NCBI RefSeq assembly: GCF_019399895.1
Contig: NC_091874.1
Coordinates: 1,366,501 to 1,430,500 of the forward strand
From: Cardiocondyla obscurior
Lineage: Eukaryota > Arthropoda > Insecta > Hymenoptera > Formicidae
Length of the DNA stretch: 64,000 bases
Direction: 5' to 3'
Shown here: positions 40,285 to 50,697 of the stretch, one piece after another
Numbering within the stretch: position 1 is the stretch's first letter
Layout of the letters: the number at the start of each line of letters is the position of its first letter
Position numbers and translations under genes: made by a program
The notes under the pieces: generated by a model
What the model was told of the DNA's origin: nothing
Databases searched by the model: none
The model's input: only the letters and a program-made list of their open reading frames with translations

Positions 40285-42350
40285 GAAGTGAGCCGAACGA
40301 GAAAAATCAATCAGCATCGCGGGAAAAGTGTCAACACTCGGTCAACAATAAAATCTGTATATCTTATTTTTAAATAGAGAGAGATAAATAATGTAAGATT
40401 TATATTCGCGTAGCTATTGATCTCGCGCCACGTTCACGAGACATCCATCGATCCGCGTTTTATTATGCAAGAAACGGTTAAACCTTACAGGCGATTTCTA
40501 CGGAGCGCTAATCAATATCACTTCTGGCAGAAAATCGTGGAAGAATAGCTAGTAATTTCGCGAGTCCAACGCGATCGCGCGTCGTTGACGAATCGACACC
40601 TCCGCTCCAATCCACTCTCGTTAACGACGAACGTCGTAGGACGAACTCCGCTCTGACATTTCGTCGCGTCCTATCGGCACGCGGGAATCGACGGGAAACG
40701 GAATAAGAAGAAGCGCGGGATGAAGAAGATCCATCGGTGCAGGCTTGGCATCTGCGTGAACGACCTTATCGGAAAGACATAAACGCCTGAAATCCCGGCC
40801 GTAAATTAGGATCGGCAGAAATCGCCGGACTCTTCCCTCGCAATTTCTCTCGTCTTGCTGAGGTAGTCTCGAGTCCGCGGCGTGACGACTGTATCTGCAT
40901 GACAATGCGCCGTTATCGAAAAATCAGACACCAACCGAGATAGCTCGAGGAGAGCCCGATCGACCATTAAAGAAGATGACAACTTTACGAGCTAGAGCAA
41001 ACGAGAAGCAACGCTGTTTGCGGCCGAGGAATTTAAAAATATGCAAAGTCGTGTCTCGGAAAGAAATGGATAAACATGACATAGTAATAAAAAAAAATTA
41101 ATTTTCTAATGTACTAATTAAATTAGAATTACTTCATAATAAAGAAAGTGACGAGTACGTACGAGAAATTTTTTTTTTTTCTACGAGTCACGAGAAATAT
41201 CCCGCCGTCTTAGCAGAAGCACTTGGTAGGAATGTTTTAAAATAGCCAATAATTTTTTTATTACCTGCGTAGTAATATTATTATAAATTATTGTACAGAT
41301 AAATTAGTAATATAATAAATTATTGTATAGATAGAAATCAAGATTCATTTTCTTTGTAAGTTAGTTTAACTATTTTTTTAAGTTAGCGCTTTTAAAATAT
41401 TACGTAGCGGCGAAGATCAAAGTCAAACTTCGCCGCGCGAAAGTCAAAGATCAACTGGACGCGTACTCTGCGGTTGCGCGTTTATTAGCTCTATTGTGAA
41501 CGCTGACAGGAGGGAAGAGCAACCTTCGGATGGACCAGTTTTTCTATCCTCCGCGACTGACCGTAGAAAAAAGAAAAGAAAAAAAAATATTACGAGAAAA
41601 TGAGAGTCAAAGGCTAACTGGGTAGCTTTTGTAGAACGGTGTTTGTATATAATACATTTGAGTGGACAGCGGTCATTGTTCCGAGGGCAGCATCCCTTCA
41701 CGGATGGACCAGTTTTCCAGTCAGGCACGAGCCTGCGATGATGAGCCGGAATATAATCGGAAGCGGGTCCTCTCGTCACGCGAACGGAACAGGTTTCGTT
41801 AAACGGGGCAGCCGCGACGCGTCTCGGGGAAAAAACAGCCCGTGATCTGCATCAAGTGGAAACTGGTCCATAGTTCCGGGGGCCCCCTCCGGTTCGGGAG
41901 CTCGGTGTCGTCCACGTGCGATTCGGTCGAGATCAGAGATCAGACTTTCAAGAAAAGCAACGAGCTCCGAATTCGACAGTGGGAACAGGTTCCGCTGAAT
42001 AAACGGGATCACGATCTTCAACCGCGCGCATCGGAAATGCGGAATGTAGAGCAGGTGGAATGTTTAGATCCGCGAACGTGGAACGGGAAAATTTCTCGCT
42101 TACATTAACGTAATAGACCTGCTAGGCGGTAATCGATTCGACCATACGCGGACTCGAGTCTATCGATTAGAGAGAGAGACGCGAAAATACGAGGTGCAAA
42201 TAAATATAAATACCTGTTAAATATATTACTTATTTTTAAAATAGAGCAAATGACATTCGAGAAATTTAATTAAAATCGCTTTTACAAGACTGCGTCATAA
42301 TCGTAGTATTTAAATCGCGGTACCAGACTGCTACACCCTGTTCTCATATA
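40285..42350. other. No recognisable gene; three copies of a GGATGGACCAGTTTTYC-like motif
   Basis: CGGATGGACCAGTTTTTC lies at about 41527-41544, CGGATGGACCAGTTTTCC at 41701-41718, and an inverted copy (GGAAACTGGTCCAT) at 41858-41871. Overlapping frames here (41444-42108) have no domains. The remainder is mixed CpG-rich DNA and AT-rich DNA (41080-41400). Confidence 0.5.
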
Positions 42351-42680
42351 CAGGGTGACCCGAACAATGTGTCGCTTCTAAAAACAATGGGTAGGAAATT
42401 AGAACCGAAGACGAAAAGTCAAATACAATTTTAAAAAACTCTCAATAATTTTAAAGAAAAAAATTAATTTATGTACGCGTAAGGAAGCGCGAGCTGACGA
42501 CGACGCCATTCGCCTGTCGCGCTCACTCGCACGCAGCTTTCATTTCGCTCTTACGCGTACATAAATTAATTTCTTTCACGAAAACTATTAAAAATTTTAT
42601 TAATTGTATTTGACTTTAGTCTTCAATTCCAATTTCCAACCCACAGTCTTTGGAAGCGACACATTGTTTTTGACACTCTG
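42351..42680. mobile_element. Palindromic MITE with CAGGGTG/CACTCTG ends, TA flanked
   Basis: It starts CAGGGTGACC then AACAATGTGTCGCTTC, and ends GAAGCGACACATTGTT then TTTGACACTCTG, with a TA dinucleotide on each side. A central inverted repeat (TTATGTACGCGTAAG ... CTTACGCGTACATAA) surrounds a GC-rich loop. TA flanks and short size fit a non-autonomous Tc1/mariner-type element. It contains no transposase. Confidence 0.8.
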
Positions 42681-43401
42681 TATAAACTATATTGAATAAA
42701 ACTGTGCGTTAATAATTATGTAATTAGTATTATAATTAGTAATTAAATTTATAATTTTGAGACGGAATTAACAGTACCGTTAACTTTTACGGTCCGCGTA
42801 TTAGTGGCAGTCGTCGCGGAATCCTTGTATTATACTTTTCGAAGAGGGAACACTGCCGTCGACGAAGAATGCGATAAAGAGGATTGTACTCCGAGTCTAG
42901 GAACAAAGAACGTGCGGTACTCAATCAAAAGGACGCGAAAACAAAACCCGATGACGCGTGTGTCACATGAGACGTCGAAACCAGCCCACATTGGCCACTT
43001 CTTTCACCTGTCCATCACTCACTGTCCTCTAAAGAGGACACGTCTGAAAGAGGACATTTACGTTTCCGTGCTCGTACCAGCTATTGTACGCCTTTATCGG
43101 CCGTTTCGTGTTCTTCTCCGATGGCAGTTCGCTTCACGGGCGACCATGCGTTCGGTCGTAGAGAACGCAAATCTGAAATAATTACTGTACCTCCAATTGT
43201 GATCGATCTCTGCCTAATATTTTATAGGAGACAAATTTATCTACTTGCAAACTCTTTTATTCAAATTTCTAATAATTAAAAATTTAAGAAAACGTACTCT
43301 TCTGTCGATTTAAAATAAAAAATTTAGTAACACTGTACCGTCGCGATAATGATTAATTTTATTTATTATTAATTTCCATCACGAGGATGTTTTATTCTGA
43401 A
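42681..43401. other. No recognisable gene
   Basis: A 125-codon frame (42804-43181) starts with GTG, not ATG, and has no domain. It contains a small palindrome TGTCCTCT/AGAGGACA at 43023-43040. The right part is AT-rich. It is treated as non-coding. Confidence 0.45.
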
Positions 43402-44038
43402 AAGTTGATATGTGTGATACTGGCACCCACAAATTAAAATTTTCAAAAAATTTAAGTTGCATTTGTTTGTCCATCGTTTGTCCACGTATGTTAAAAGAAA
43501 AATTTTATTTGTCCACCTTTATAAAGAAAATTATTAAAAAATAGTTTTTTTTTGGTACCAGTACCCCCCACGATACAATTTCTTTATTTTCTGAGTGCCA
43601 TACGTTTGTTCATCGTTTATTCACGTACTTATGTCCAACTAAAATTTTTTTTTTATTAATTATTTGATTTGACGGAATGGACAAATGAATGCCTCATGAA
43701 TTTTATTAAAATAATTCAATTGTAGATGTTTACTTCACATATATAGTTTTAATTTTTTAACTTAGATATAACTTCTTTTTAAAAGTTGGACAAATAAAAT
43801 TTTTAGTTGGACATACGTGGAAAACGATGGACAAACGTATGACACTCAGAAAATAAATAAATTGTATCGTGAGGGTACTGGTACAAAAAAAAAATTTTTT
43901 TTAATAATTTTTTTTATAAAGGTGGGCAAATTAAATTTTTTATTGAACATACGTGGATTAACGATGGACGAACAAATGCAACTTAAATAAAAAAAAAAAT
44001 TTAATTTGGGGGTGCCAGCATCACACACCTCTCAACTT
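43402..44038. mobile_element. 637-bp foldback element with internal subrepeats
   Basis: The left end reads AAGTTGATATGTGTGATACT then GGCACCCACAAATTAAAAT. The right end is the inverse (AATTTGGGGGTGCCAGC then ATCACACACCTCTCAACTT). Inverted similarity continues inward for almost 300 bp on each side. Each arm has two copies of an about 35-bp motif (core TCCATCGTTTGTCCACGTA), at about 43470 and 43612 on the left and 43812 and 43945 inverted on the right. There is no coding capacity. It is a palindromic MITE or foldback transposon. Confidence 0.8.
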
Positions 44039-47000
44039 GCCGAGATCTCGTGGCATAAAAAATGATGAAACGTAGAAATTGGTACGCATAAAGAAACTTT
44101 GAAAAAAAAAAAAAAAAAACGAGTGAAGTATAAGTAGCGACCTGACATTAAATAATTTTCTCTTTCATTTTTTTTTCTTTTTCTCTCGGTATTTGATGGA
44201 AATTCGTATTGCGTCGAGGAGCGGAGGCAAGTGCTTAACTATCCTTCTCACACGGTCATCTACGTATCCATATTATACGCACATATCGCCGTATTTTGTT
44301 CGCGCGCGCCAGCCTCGCCGTAGATCAAAACAACGTAGCAATTTCATGGGGGCGCGAGATCAGACAAAAAGGACGAGAGGACATTGCCGTGTGTGTGCGT
44401 GCATTTGAATTTAAATTTCGAATTTCGACGTGACGTTTCCACCCCCCGAGGAAAGAACCCCAGGGACAGCCCTGGTCAGCCGTCGGATGCAGTTTTCGGT
44501 CTTGCCGTCCTTCAATTTTTGAACAGGATCGGCCGGAGACAGATCCCGCGGGACGTCGACGCGAAAGACTTTCCCCGTGGCGCGTATATATACGTATGTA
44601 CTCGTATATATGTATCCGGGGTAACGGCAACTCCATCCCTCGAACTGTAAACTCCGAATAACCCCCGTAAAGGTAACATCGCCAGGTCGCCATTTTCGAG
44701 TTATTTACGGGCGAGCCGCACGTATATTCTATCTATCGACGACGATCGGCGTGAAATAATCATGATGGAGTTAAGCCGGGCTCTCAAGTTTAAGCGACAC
44801 GAGCATCTTCGATGCGGATGTTTCTAGGAAACAAGTTGTATCTTCATCTCTTAAGATTTATCAACATGACTACGCAGAGTAATACTCGTTACTTTTTTGT
44901 AATACAAGATCGTTTTGGGATTATTTTTAATTAAAAGCGATTAATTTCTTGAACGTTGCGGAGAAGAAAAATATTTTAATGAATTATGTGAAGATAACAT
45001 TCAATTATCGCGGTCGGAACGAAACGGGACGAGACAATCTACCGCTTCCGGCTGTGCAAAACCGAAGCGCAGTAAATATGTAATAAATTTCTAGCCGGGT
45101 GGTCGTCGGAGTCACGCTTCTCCCCCCGGTCGTGCTACGAGAAAGAACGAGGAACGGGAACGCGAGCAAAAAAAAAAAAAAAAAAAAAAAGAAAAAAATG
45201 TGCACCGAGATAAAGAGATGGTCGCGCTACAAAACCCAAAACAGTTTTCGGAACGATTGTCATTTATTTTGTTATTTATTTCCCGGCGAGAGGTGATTGA
45301 TACTGAAACGAAAGGGGAAAGATGCAGAAACGAGACAGACGTATTACCGATGTCATTGGAACACAATTTCCTTCTCACTCGTTTTCATTCTTTTCATCTT
45401 TCTTTTTTTTTTTTTTGGTAACGTATTGTCGAGTCGAGTGCAATTTTTTAACCCTTAAAATTTCGGGTTGGGGCGCGCCGACCTTTCGGAGACAGACGGG
45501 GTGCAGAAGTCGACGCGAGCGTTCTAAGGGTTGGATGATGCGTAAAATGAAAGAGTGTACGAGCAAGAGAGGCAGAGAGAGAAAGAGAGGAGTATGAGCC
45601 CGTATGTGTATGCGGAGCGAGCGAACGAGAGCGAGCGAATAAAAAAAAAAAATCGCGAGCTGAAAGGAAGGATTACATCAGGGATTTTGGTTTTCGCGTT
45701 TCATCTGGACGAAAAGCCGATTTCCCGATTTTCCGTCTTTCCTTGCAACGAGGACCGGCACTCGAATTAGATATCTATTGTGCACGAGTACGGAGACGAG
45801 AGCGAGAGAGGTCGGACCTGCCTTCCTCCCTTCCGCCCCGATTTCGTGACGTCGCATATTAAGTCTCGTTCGACCCTTTAATAGAGTCTACTACCGATCC
45901 CCGAAATACGGCCGCGCTCCAATAATCCCGATATTCTTTCGCGTGACATCTTGAATTTTCGCTGAACTTGAAACGCCACGAACAAAATTCGTTCCGATCA
46001 ACTGGGGTATGATACTATAAATGTACGCGCCGAAATTAAAGACGGCAACCTCGGAATCTATAAATCTTACGTACCAACAAGCAGCGTGTATTAAAAGAAA
46101 TTACATCTGTATCCCGCGCTCGCGATACCCCGGCGAGTGCGAAAATGTATCACTTAGATGTACTCCAGGTTCTTCGAAGTAGGCAAATCAACTAATTTCT
46201 AAAAAGTAATAACGATCTACCGCTCGCAGGTTTAAAAGTCACCGTCTTGTTACAACGCTCCCGGCGAACTTTCGCGACCAGATGGATGTTCCTCAATTCC
46301 AAAAACATTTCGCGAACGATGTTTTGTGTGGCGCGCTTCTATGCATATTGTAGAGAACCACTACAGAAGTTAAGAATTTTTTTTACGATCGCGGGGGTGA
46401 CGTGGGGGGGAAAAAAAAGACGGCGGATCGACGACGATCCTTCTTATGATGGTTGCGGCGACGAGAAAAAGAGCCAGGTTTGATGGTAGAGGGCGGAGGG
46501 GCGAAGGGAACGACGGTGGAGAGTCTATGCCGTAACAAGGGTGGCACGATTTCAAGAATGCGGAGCACGTTCTCAACCAATGCCGGCAGCCAGGCAGTAA
46601 AACAAATACGCCCTCCCTATATACGGGGTGTCCCGGTAATGCCGCGCGCGTGTCTATGACCCCCTCATCCCTCTATCCCGGAGGAAGAGTGCCGCGGAGT
46701 GAAGTCGACCTCGTTACCGATACGAATGGAGGTAATGTGCTGTGTAGGTAGCGAGACCCTTTCATGCCCTCTCCCTCCCCCCTCTTCGCGGGAAAACAGG
46801 CTCTCGTAGCCGAAGCTGAAATTAACTCGACAGAGGAAGTTTCCTTCACTATATTCTTTCATATTTACCGATCTCTCTCTGCACCGGCGTTCCTCATTAA
46901 ACCGGTCGTTATGTCAAACTTACGCATTCTTCGAATTTGCACGTTTACAAACGCAACTTTTCCGGGGTAATTGTTAATAAGAAAAAGTCGTTGAAACCGC

Positions 47001-48280
47001 GTCATTAATCTTACAGCCTTTTTCGCTGTCAGAATCAGCATTAAACCGAGAAGATTGTCTCTCGCTCCTTTCTTCGACGAGACTATAAAAATTTTTAACC
47101 CCTGCCGCAGACACACGCAGCAAAATACTATTTGAATATTTATTCTACTATGCGGGAGTTTTGTTTTTATTTTTCTTCTAGTCTCAGATTATTGCGTACT
47201 CGTAATGGATAGAGCTTGGGTATGTGAATTCGCTAAGTCCAAATGACTGTGCGGAACAGTCATCCCTGCGGAAAAGTGGCGGAATCGATTTTACGCGAGC
47301 CCCGACTGCCCTCTAACAAAGAACAGGGGTGTTAGTAACACGCGATGGATAACGCAGGAAACTATGATTGCGGTATTGGACAACAAAGAAATATATTTCT
47401 TTATTATTCATTAAATTTTTCGCTAAACCTTTTTAAGCGTTAACACGCTGAAACGTATAATGAGGTGATGGAGGAGATTATACGTCACAAAAAAAATGTG
47501 CGATAAAACGATAAACTGCGAAAACGAACGATTTATCCATCGAGTAAAGCCAAGATCGTAATATTCGCTGTAGGTGATCACCGCGTAGATAGAAACTCTC
47601 AAATCAGTCGCCGATATTTAGTCTGATTACCGAAGAAATTAATTAAAAAATTCCTATCACCCAGAACGCAATCGAAATTGTCACTCGCCGGAGCAGAATA
47701 AAGTATTGAATTGTTACAAAATTTTTATTGGAAAGCCGATGAGATATTTGTTGCCGTCTCGTTCCTAAGCAACCCCTGCGCATGAGAACACGTACTGCGG
47801 CGACAAGTGACATGCACTTCTAAAACCATTAGCAACGCCAGACTGTCTGTCTCACATCTTGAAATGAACGGATCACACCGGACGTGCAACGACGACGTTC
47901 CACGGGTTATACACCAAGAGCAAGTCAAGTTACAAAAGATCAAAGAACTAACGACTATATTAAAGGTCCATAGCCAAACAAATAATTTCGCAATATGCTT
48001 TGGTTTTGTTTAAGTTTTCTTTTTTTTTTTTCTTTTTTTTATTATGCTGCTAGTGATTCTTTCGACAGTTTTACAAAAAAAAATTTCGTTTAATTTATTA
48101 CATAGGACACGGACAAAAATCTCACCATATGCGAAGAAATATTGGCGACTTACATAGAAAAGCGATTAAAGGTAAGACAAATTACCTACTTTGCTTCTTC
48201 TACCTGAATCTTTTATTTAGTCTTAAGCGGGTTCTAAAATACACGCAAAACGCACGACGCAACGCAAGCCGCAGCATGTT
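44039..48280. other. No recognisable gene; simple repeats and CpG-rich blocks
   Basis: A runs lie at 44102-44119 and 45168-45190. A T run lies at 45402-45417. A GA tract lies at 45567-45590. CpG-rich blocks occur at 44400-44740 and 45440-45990. ACGGGGTGTCCCGGTAATG at 46623 resembles a transposon terminus but has no partner. A donor consensus (AAAG then GTAAGACA) lies near 48171 after an ATG at 48129, but its phase does not fit the exon at 48623. Frames across homopolymers on either strand are artefacts. Confidence 0.45.
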
Positions 48281-48372
48281 CGGAAGTACAGCGTTTTTAA
48301 AGTATAGTTACTTTTACGCAAATCTTTAAAAACGCTGTAGGTACTTCCGATTTCTTTGGGGTATAAACGATT
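48281..48372 (+). repeat. Small palindrome and dispersed repeat, copy 2
   Basis: CGGAAGTACAGCGTTTTTAA at 48281 is mirrored by TTAAAAACGCTGTAGGTACT then TCCG ending at 48349, with a loop of about 20 bases. The right part and the following bases match 10478-10555. It is probably a foldback-element remnant. Confidence 0.6.
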
Positions 48373-48622
48373 TAAGCGGAGGTAGAAATGCCGCAAGTGG
48401 CCATTGTTTTTCAAGCTCAACCGAATTCTGAGGAAATCGCTGGAGACAAAAAAACTGGGGAAAAGAAGCTACAGTTTGCTTTCCGAGCCTTACATACGCA
48501 CTTACTCGTCCGCGCTGCCGTGGTAAATAGCACAGATAAAATATCTTGTCAACAGCGGGAATGTAAAAATCTCGAGACAGCAATTTGCCGCTGACAGCTG
48601 ATTTATACGTTCGATTTCTCAG

Positions 48623-48737
48623 GTATCGATTGGGCGGATTGAGTAGCTACGGATTGTACGGCTACGGATTGTACGGCGGGTACGGTTTGTATCCGAGCTT
48701 GCCGTTGTCATACGGTGGTTTGTATAAAGGGTGGTAA
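48623..48737 (+). CDS. Last exon of a Gly/Tyr-rich cuticle-like secreted protein (partial)
   Basis: A splice-acceptor-like sequence (CGATTTCTCAG) precedes an open frame of about 38 residues ending in TAA at 48735. Reading from TAT at 48624, it contains GLSSYGLYGYGLYGGYGLY and ends SYGGLYKGW. Tyr/Gly/Leu repeats of this type occur in arthropod cuticle and Gly-rich secreted proteins, where a short first exon normally carries the start and signal peptide. No such exon could be assigned upstream. The nucleotide repeat TACGGATTGTACGGC underlies the repeat peptide. Phase 2 entry is inferred from the frame. It could also be a pseudogene remnant or an untranslated coincidence. Confidence 0.45.
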
Positions 48738-49701
48738 ATTTCGAGATCGAGCTATGCGACGGTCGCTGAGGGAGTGCCTATCGATTTCTTGGTATCTTAC
48801 GTTAACATTCAATAACCGTGTCAACGTCAGAGTTTGGACTAGCACTCGAAATTATGGGCGTTGAGTTTATTATATGAATAATGTGATTAATCAAAGAAGT
48901 CGACGCGACTTTTTAACATTTAATTTTAAATCGAGATCCAATAATCACTGTTACCAGATGTCGAAATTTAATATTCGCATATTAGTTGCGATATTATAAT
49001 CGAAAATAATAAACCGACGTTATTCAAAGCAATATTACTGCCCGAAGTAAACGATAGAAACAATTTATAATACTTGCAAACTTATCAGCAATAAAAATTT
49101 AATTTTTAATAAAAAATTTATTTGAATACCTGCCGAATGTTGCATACGTAAAAGAAAAATATGTGCGTTCACTTACGCGAGTATTTCTATAATAATGATC
49201 ACGTTGCATACATACAATCAGTCTGCTGTGGCAATAGAAAGGTAGAAATTTACGATAATATTGCAAAAGAATGACGACGGTAGAAATCAATGCGAGGCAT
49301 CGTTTGTCGCGTCCATCGGCGTCGACGTGACCAGTCACGTCGACGCATTGGATTTGTTCGGAGATTTCCTACCGAAAACTTTCGTAAGCGAACAAGAAGT
49401 AGACAACCTGGTTTCTGATCGGAGAAAGTCAGTGTTTTCCCATAGCGGCAACGATAAAACCTCTTAGAACAATAATTCCGTGAGGAAGGGATGTAAGAAG
49501 AACTCGCGCCGTGCGTTTAAGGAAGGACTAGCGATTGTATAATTGTTTTTAAAGCGCTCGATATTACGTGACTTCGGATAGGCTTGGAATACTCTATAAA
49601 CGTCGTAATGCGAAACGCCGGCGATACTGGTAATATAGGTTTAACTATTGCGATAAATTCGAATATTTGTTTCGATAATCTTTATCGTAATAAAAAAAAA
49701 C
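48738..49701. other. Probable 3' flank and intergenic DNA
   Basis: AATAAA-type signals follow the Gly/Tyr exon at 49007 and 49090. A 28-bp palindrome lies at 49319-49346. The 49261-49467 frame starts with TTG and has no recognised domain, so it is not called. Confidence 0.4.
49319..49346. repeat. 28-bp palindrome
   Basis: GCGTCGACGTGAC is followed by CA and then by its exact reverse complement. The dyad contains ACGTGAC/GTCACGT, resembling CRE or E-box-type half sites. It may be a dimer-binding site. Confidence 0.8.
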
Positions 49702-49812
49702 GAGTATCACGATTTATCGCCTAAGAGAATATACGACGCACAGGCAAATTAAGAAAAATTAGAAATAATTTTTTGCGTCGTATATTCTGTTAGGCGATAA
49801 ATCGTGATACTC
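49702..49812. repeat. Near-perfect 39-bp hairpin
   Basis: GAGTATCACGATTTATCGCC then TAAGAGAATATACGACGCA at 49702-49740 pairs with 49774-49812 with a single mismatch, leaving a 33-base A/T-rich loop. The stem is longer and more regular than most animal pre-miRNAs. A very small MITE or a hairpin siRNA source is at least as likely. It lies in an intergenic stretch about 900 bases upstream of the large secreted-protein gene. Confidence 0.75.
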
Positions 49813-50604
49813 TTTCATGCAATCGTTACGTTGTTTAACGATCCTTTAGATAAGAGTGACCAAGTTGTTAGTCGGGATGCTAGTTGCGCGCATACCAGTG
49901 AATCTAGAATTCACCATAAATTTAGCGAACGACTAGTGTGAGAAATTCGGTATAAAATTCGGTATAAAAAATCGTTCCCTCTAACTCACAGAGATATTCC
50001 TACACAATAACCTATCATTCCGACTTCGGTTTTAATCGTCACGGCGACGGTCAGCGCTGGCCGGAACCGGCACACATATACATACCGGGTGCTCTGAGCG
50101 TGATCGTGAACGCGCAAACAAGAAATTACGAGTCGAGCTCTTTCGAAAATCGTGTTGCGACAAGTGTCTCGTTTTTTAGCGTTGCAATTAAACCACGACT
50201 TAATTCATCTGGTCAGAATCGCATAAACGCGCCTAATTTTTTTTATTTTTTTTTGACACGTTTTTTTTAACTTACTCAGACCCTCGCTCGTTCCCGCGCG
50301 CGCGTCGCATCGAATCGCTTCAGTTGTCGCAAATCAACGAGTGGGCCCGTGCAATTCGAGAGAAACTCGACATTTCTTTCCGATATTATGCAAAAATTTA
50401 TCCCCGCCCATCAAATCATTGTTTAATGACAGCTACACCGCCGCAATCGGCCGGCAGTCCTCGCTGCGTTCTGGGACACGAAAGTTTAATGCGATTCGGC
50501 CGCGCTACCTCAGTAACATTGACCAGTGAAAATAATATGACAGTCATTATTCGTGACATGAAACTCCATAAAATATAAACATTGTATAAATTTTTTTAAT
50601 AAGG
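49813..50604. other. Intergenic upstream region of the 1036-aa gene
   Basis: Contains a short direct repeat (AAATTCGGTATA twice at about 49945-49968), a transposon-end-like ATACCGGGTGCTCTG at 50082 and T runs at 50240-50270. The 50324-50578 frames start on non-ATG codons or lack domains. No gene is called. Confidence 0.4.
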
Positions 50605-50645
50605 TAAAAGTTAAAAATACTCGACACGCAACTGAGTTCAGTGTG
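50605..50645 (+). promoter_or_regulatory. Putative core promoter of the 1036-aa protein gene
   Basis: An arthropod initiator-type TCAGT lies at about 50638, with an A/T-rich TTAAAAATA about 27 bases upstream in the place of a TATA box. That would give a 5' leader of about 60 bases before the ATG at 50698. It is inferred from motif spacing only. Confidence 0.35.
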
Positions 50646-50697
50646 CGACATGCGATTGCTCTCATATCTAACTACCAACTACTAAGTGCTTTCCACG

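Noticed and set aside
42804..43181. 125-codon frame
   Set aside because: Begins with GTG and shows no domain, signal peptide or repeat.
43480..44030. Possible virus-like or transposase coding region in the foldback
   Set aside because: Stops in all frames; only inverted and subrepeat structure is present.
48129..48171. Candidate upstream exon for the Gly/Tyr exon (ATG plus a GTAAGA donor)
   Set aside because: Joining it to 48623 gives the wrong phase and an early stop; it lacks a signal peptide.
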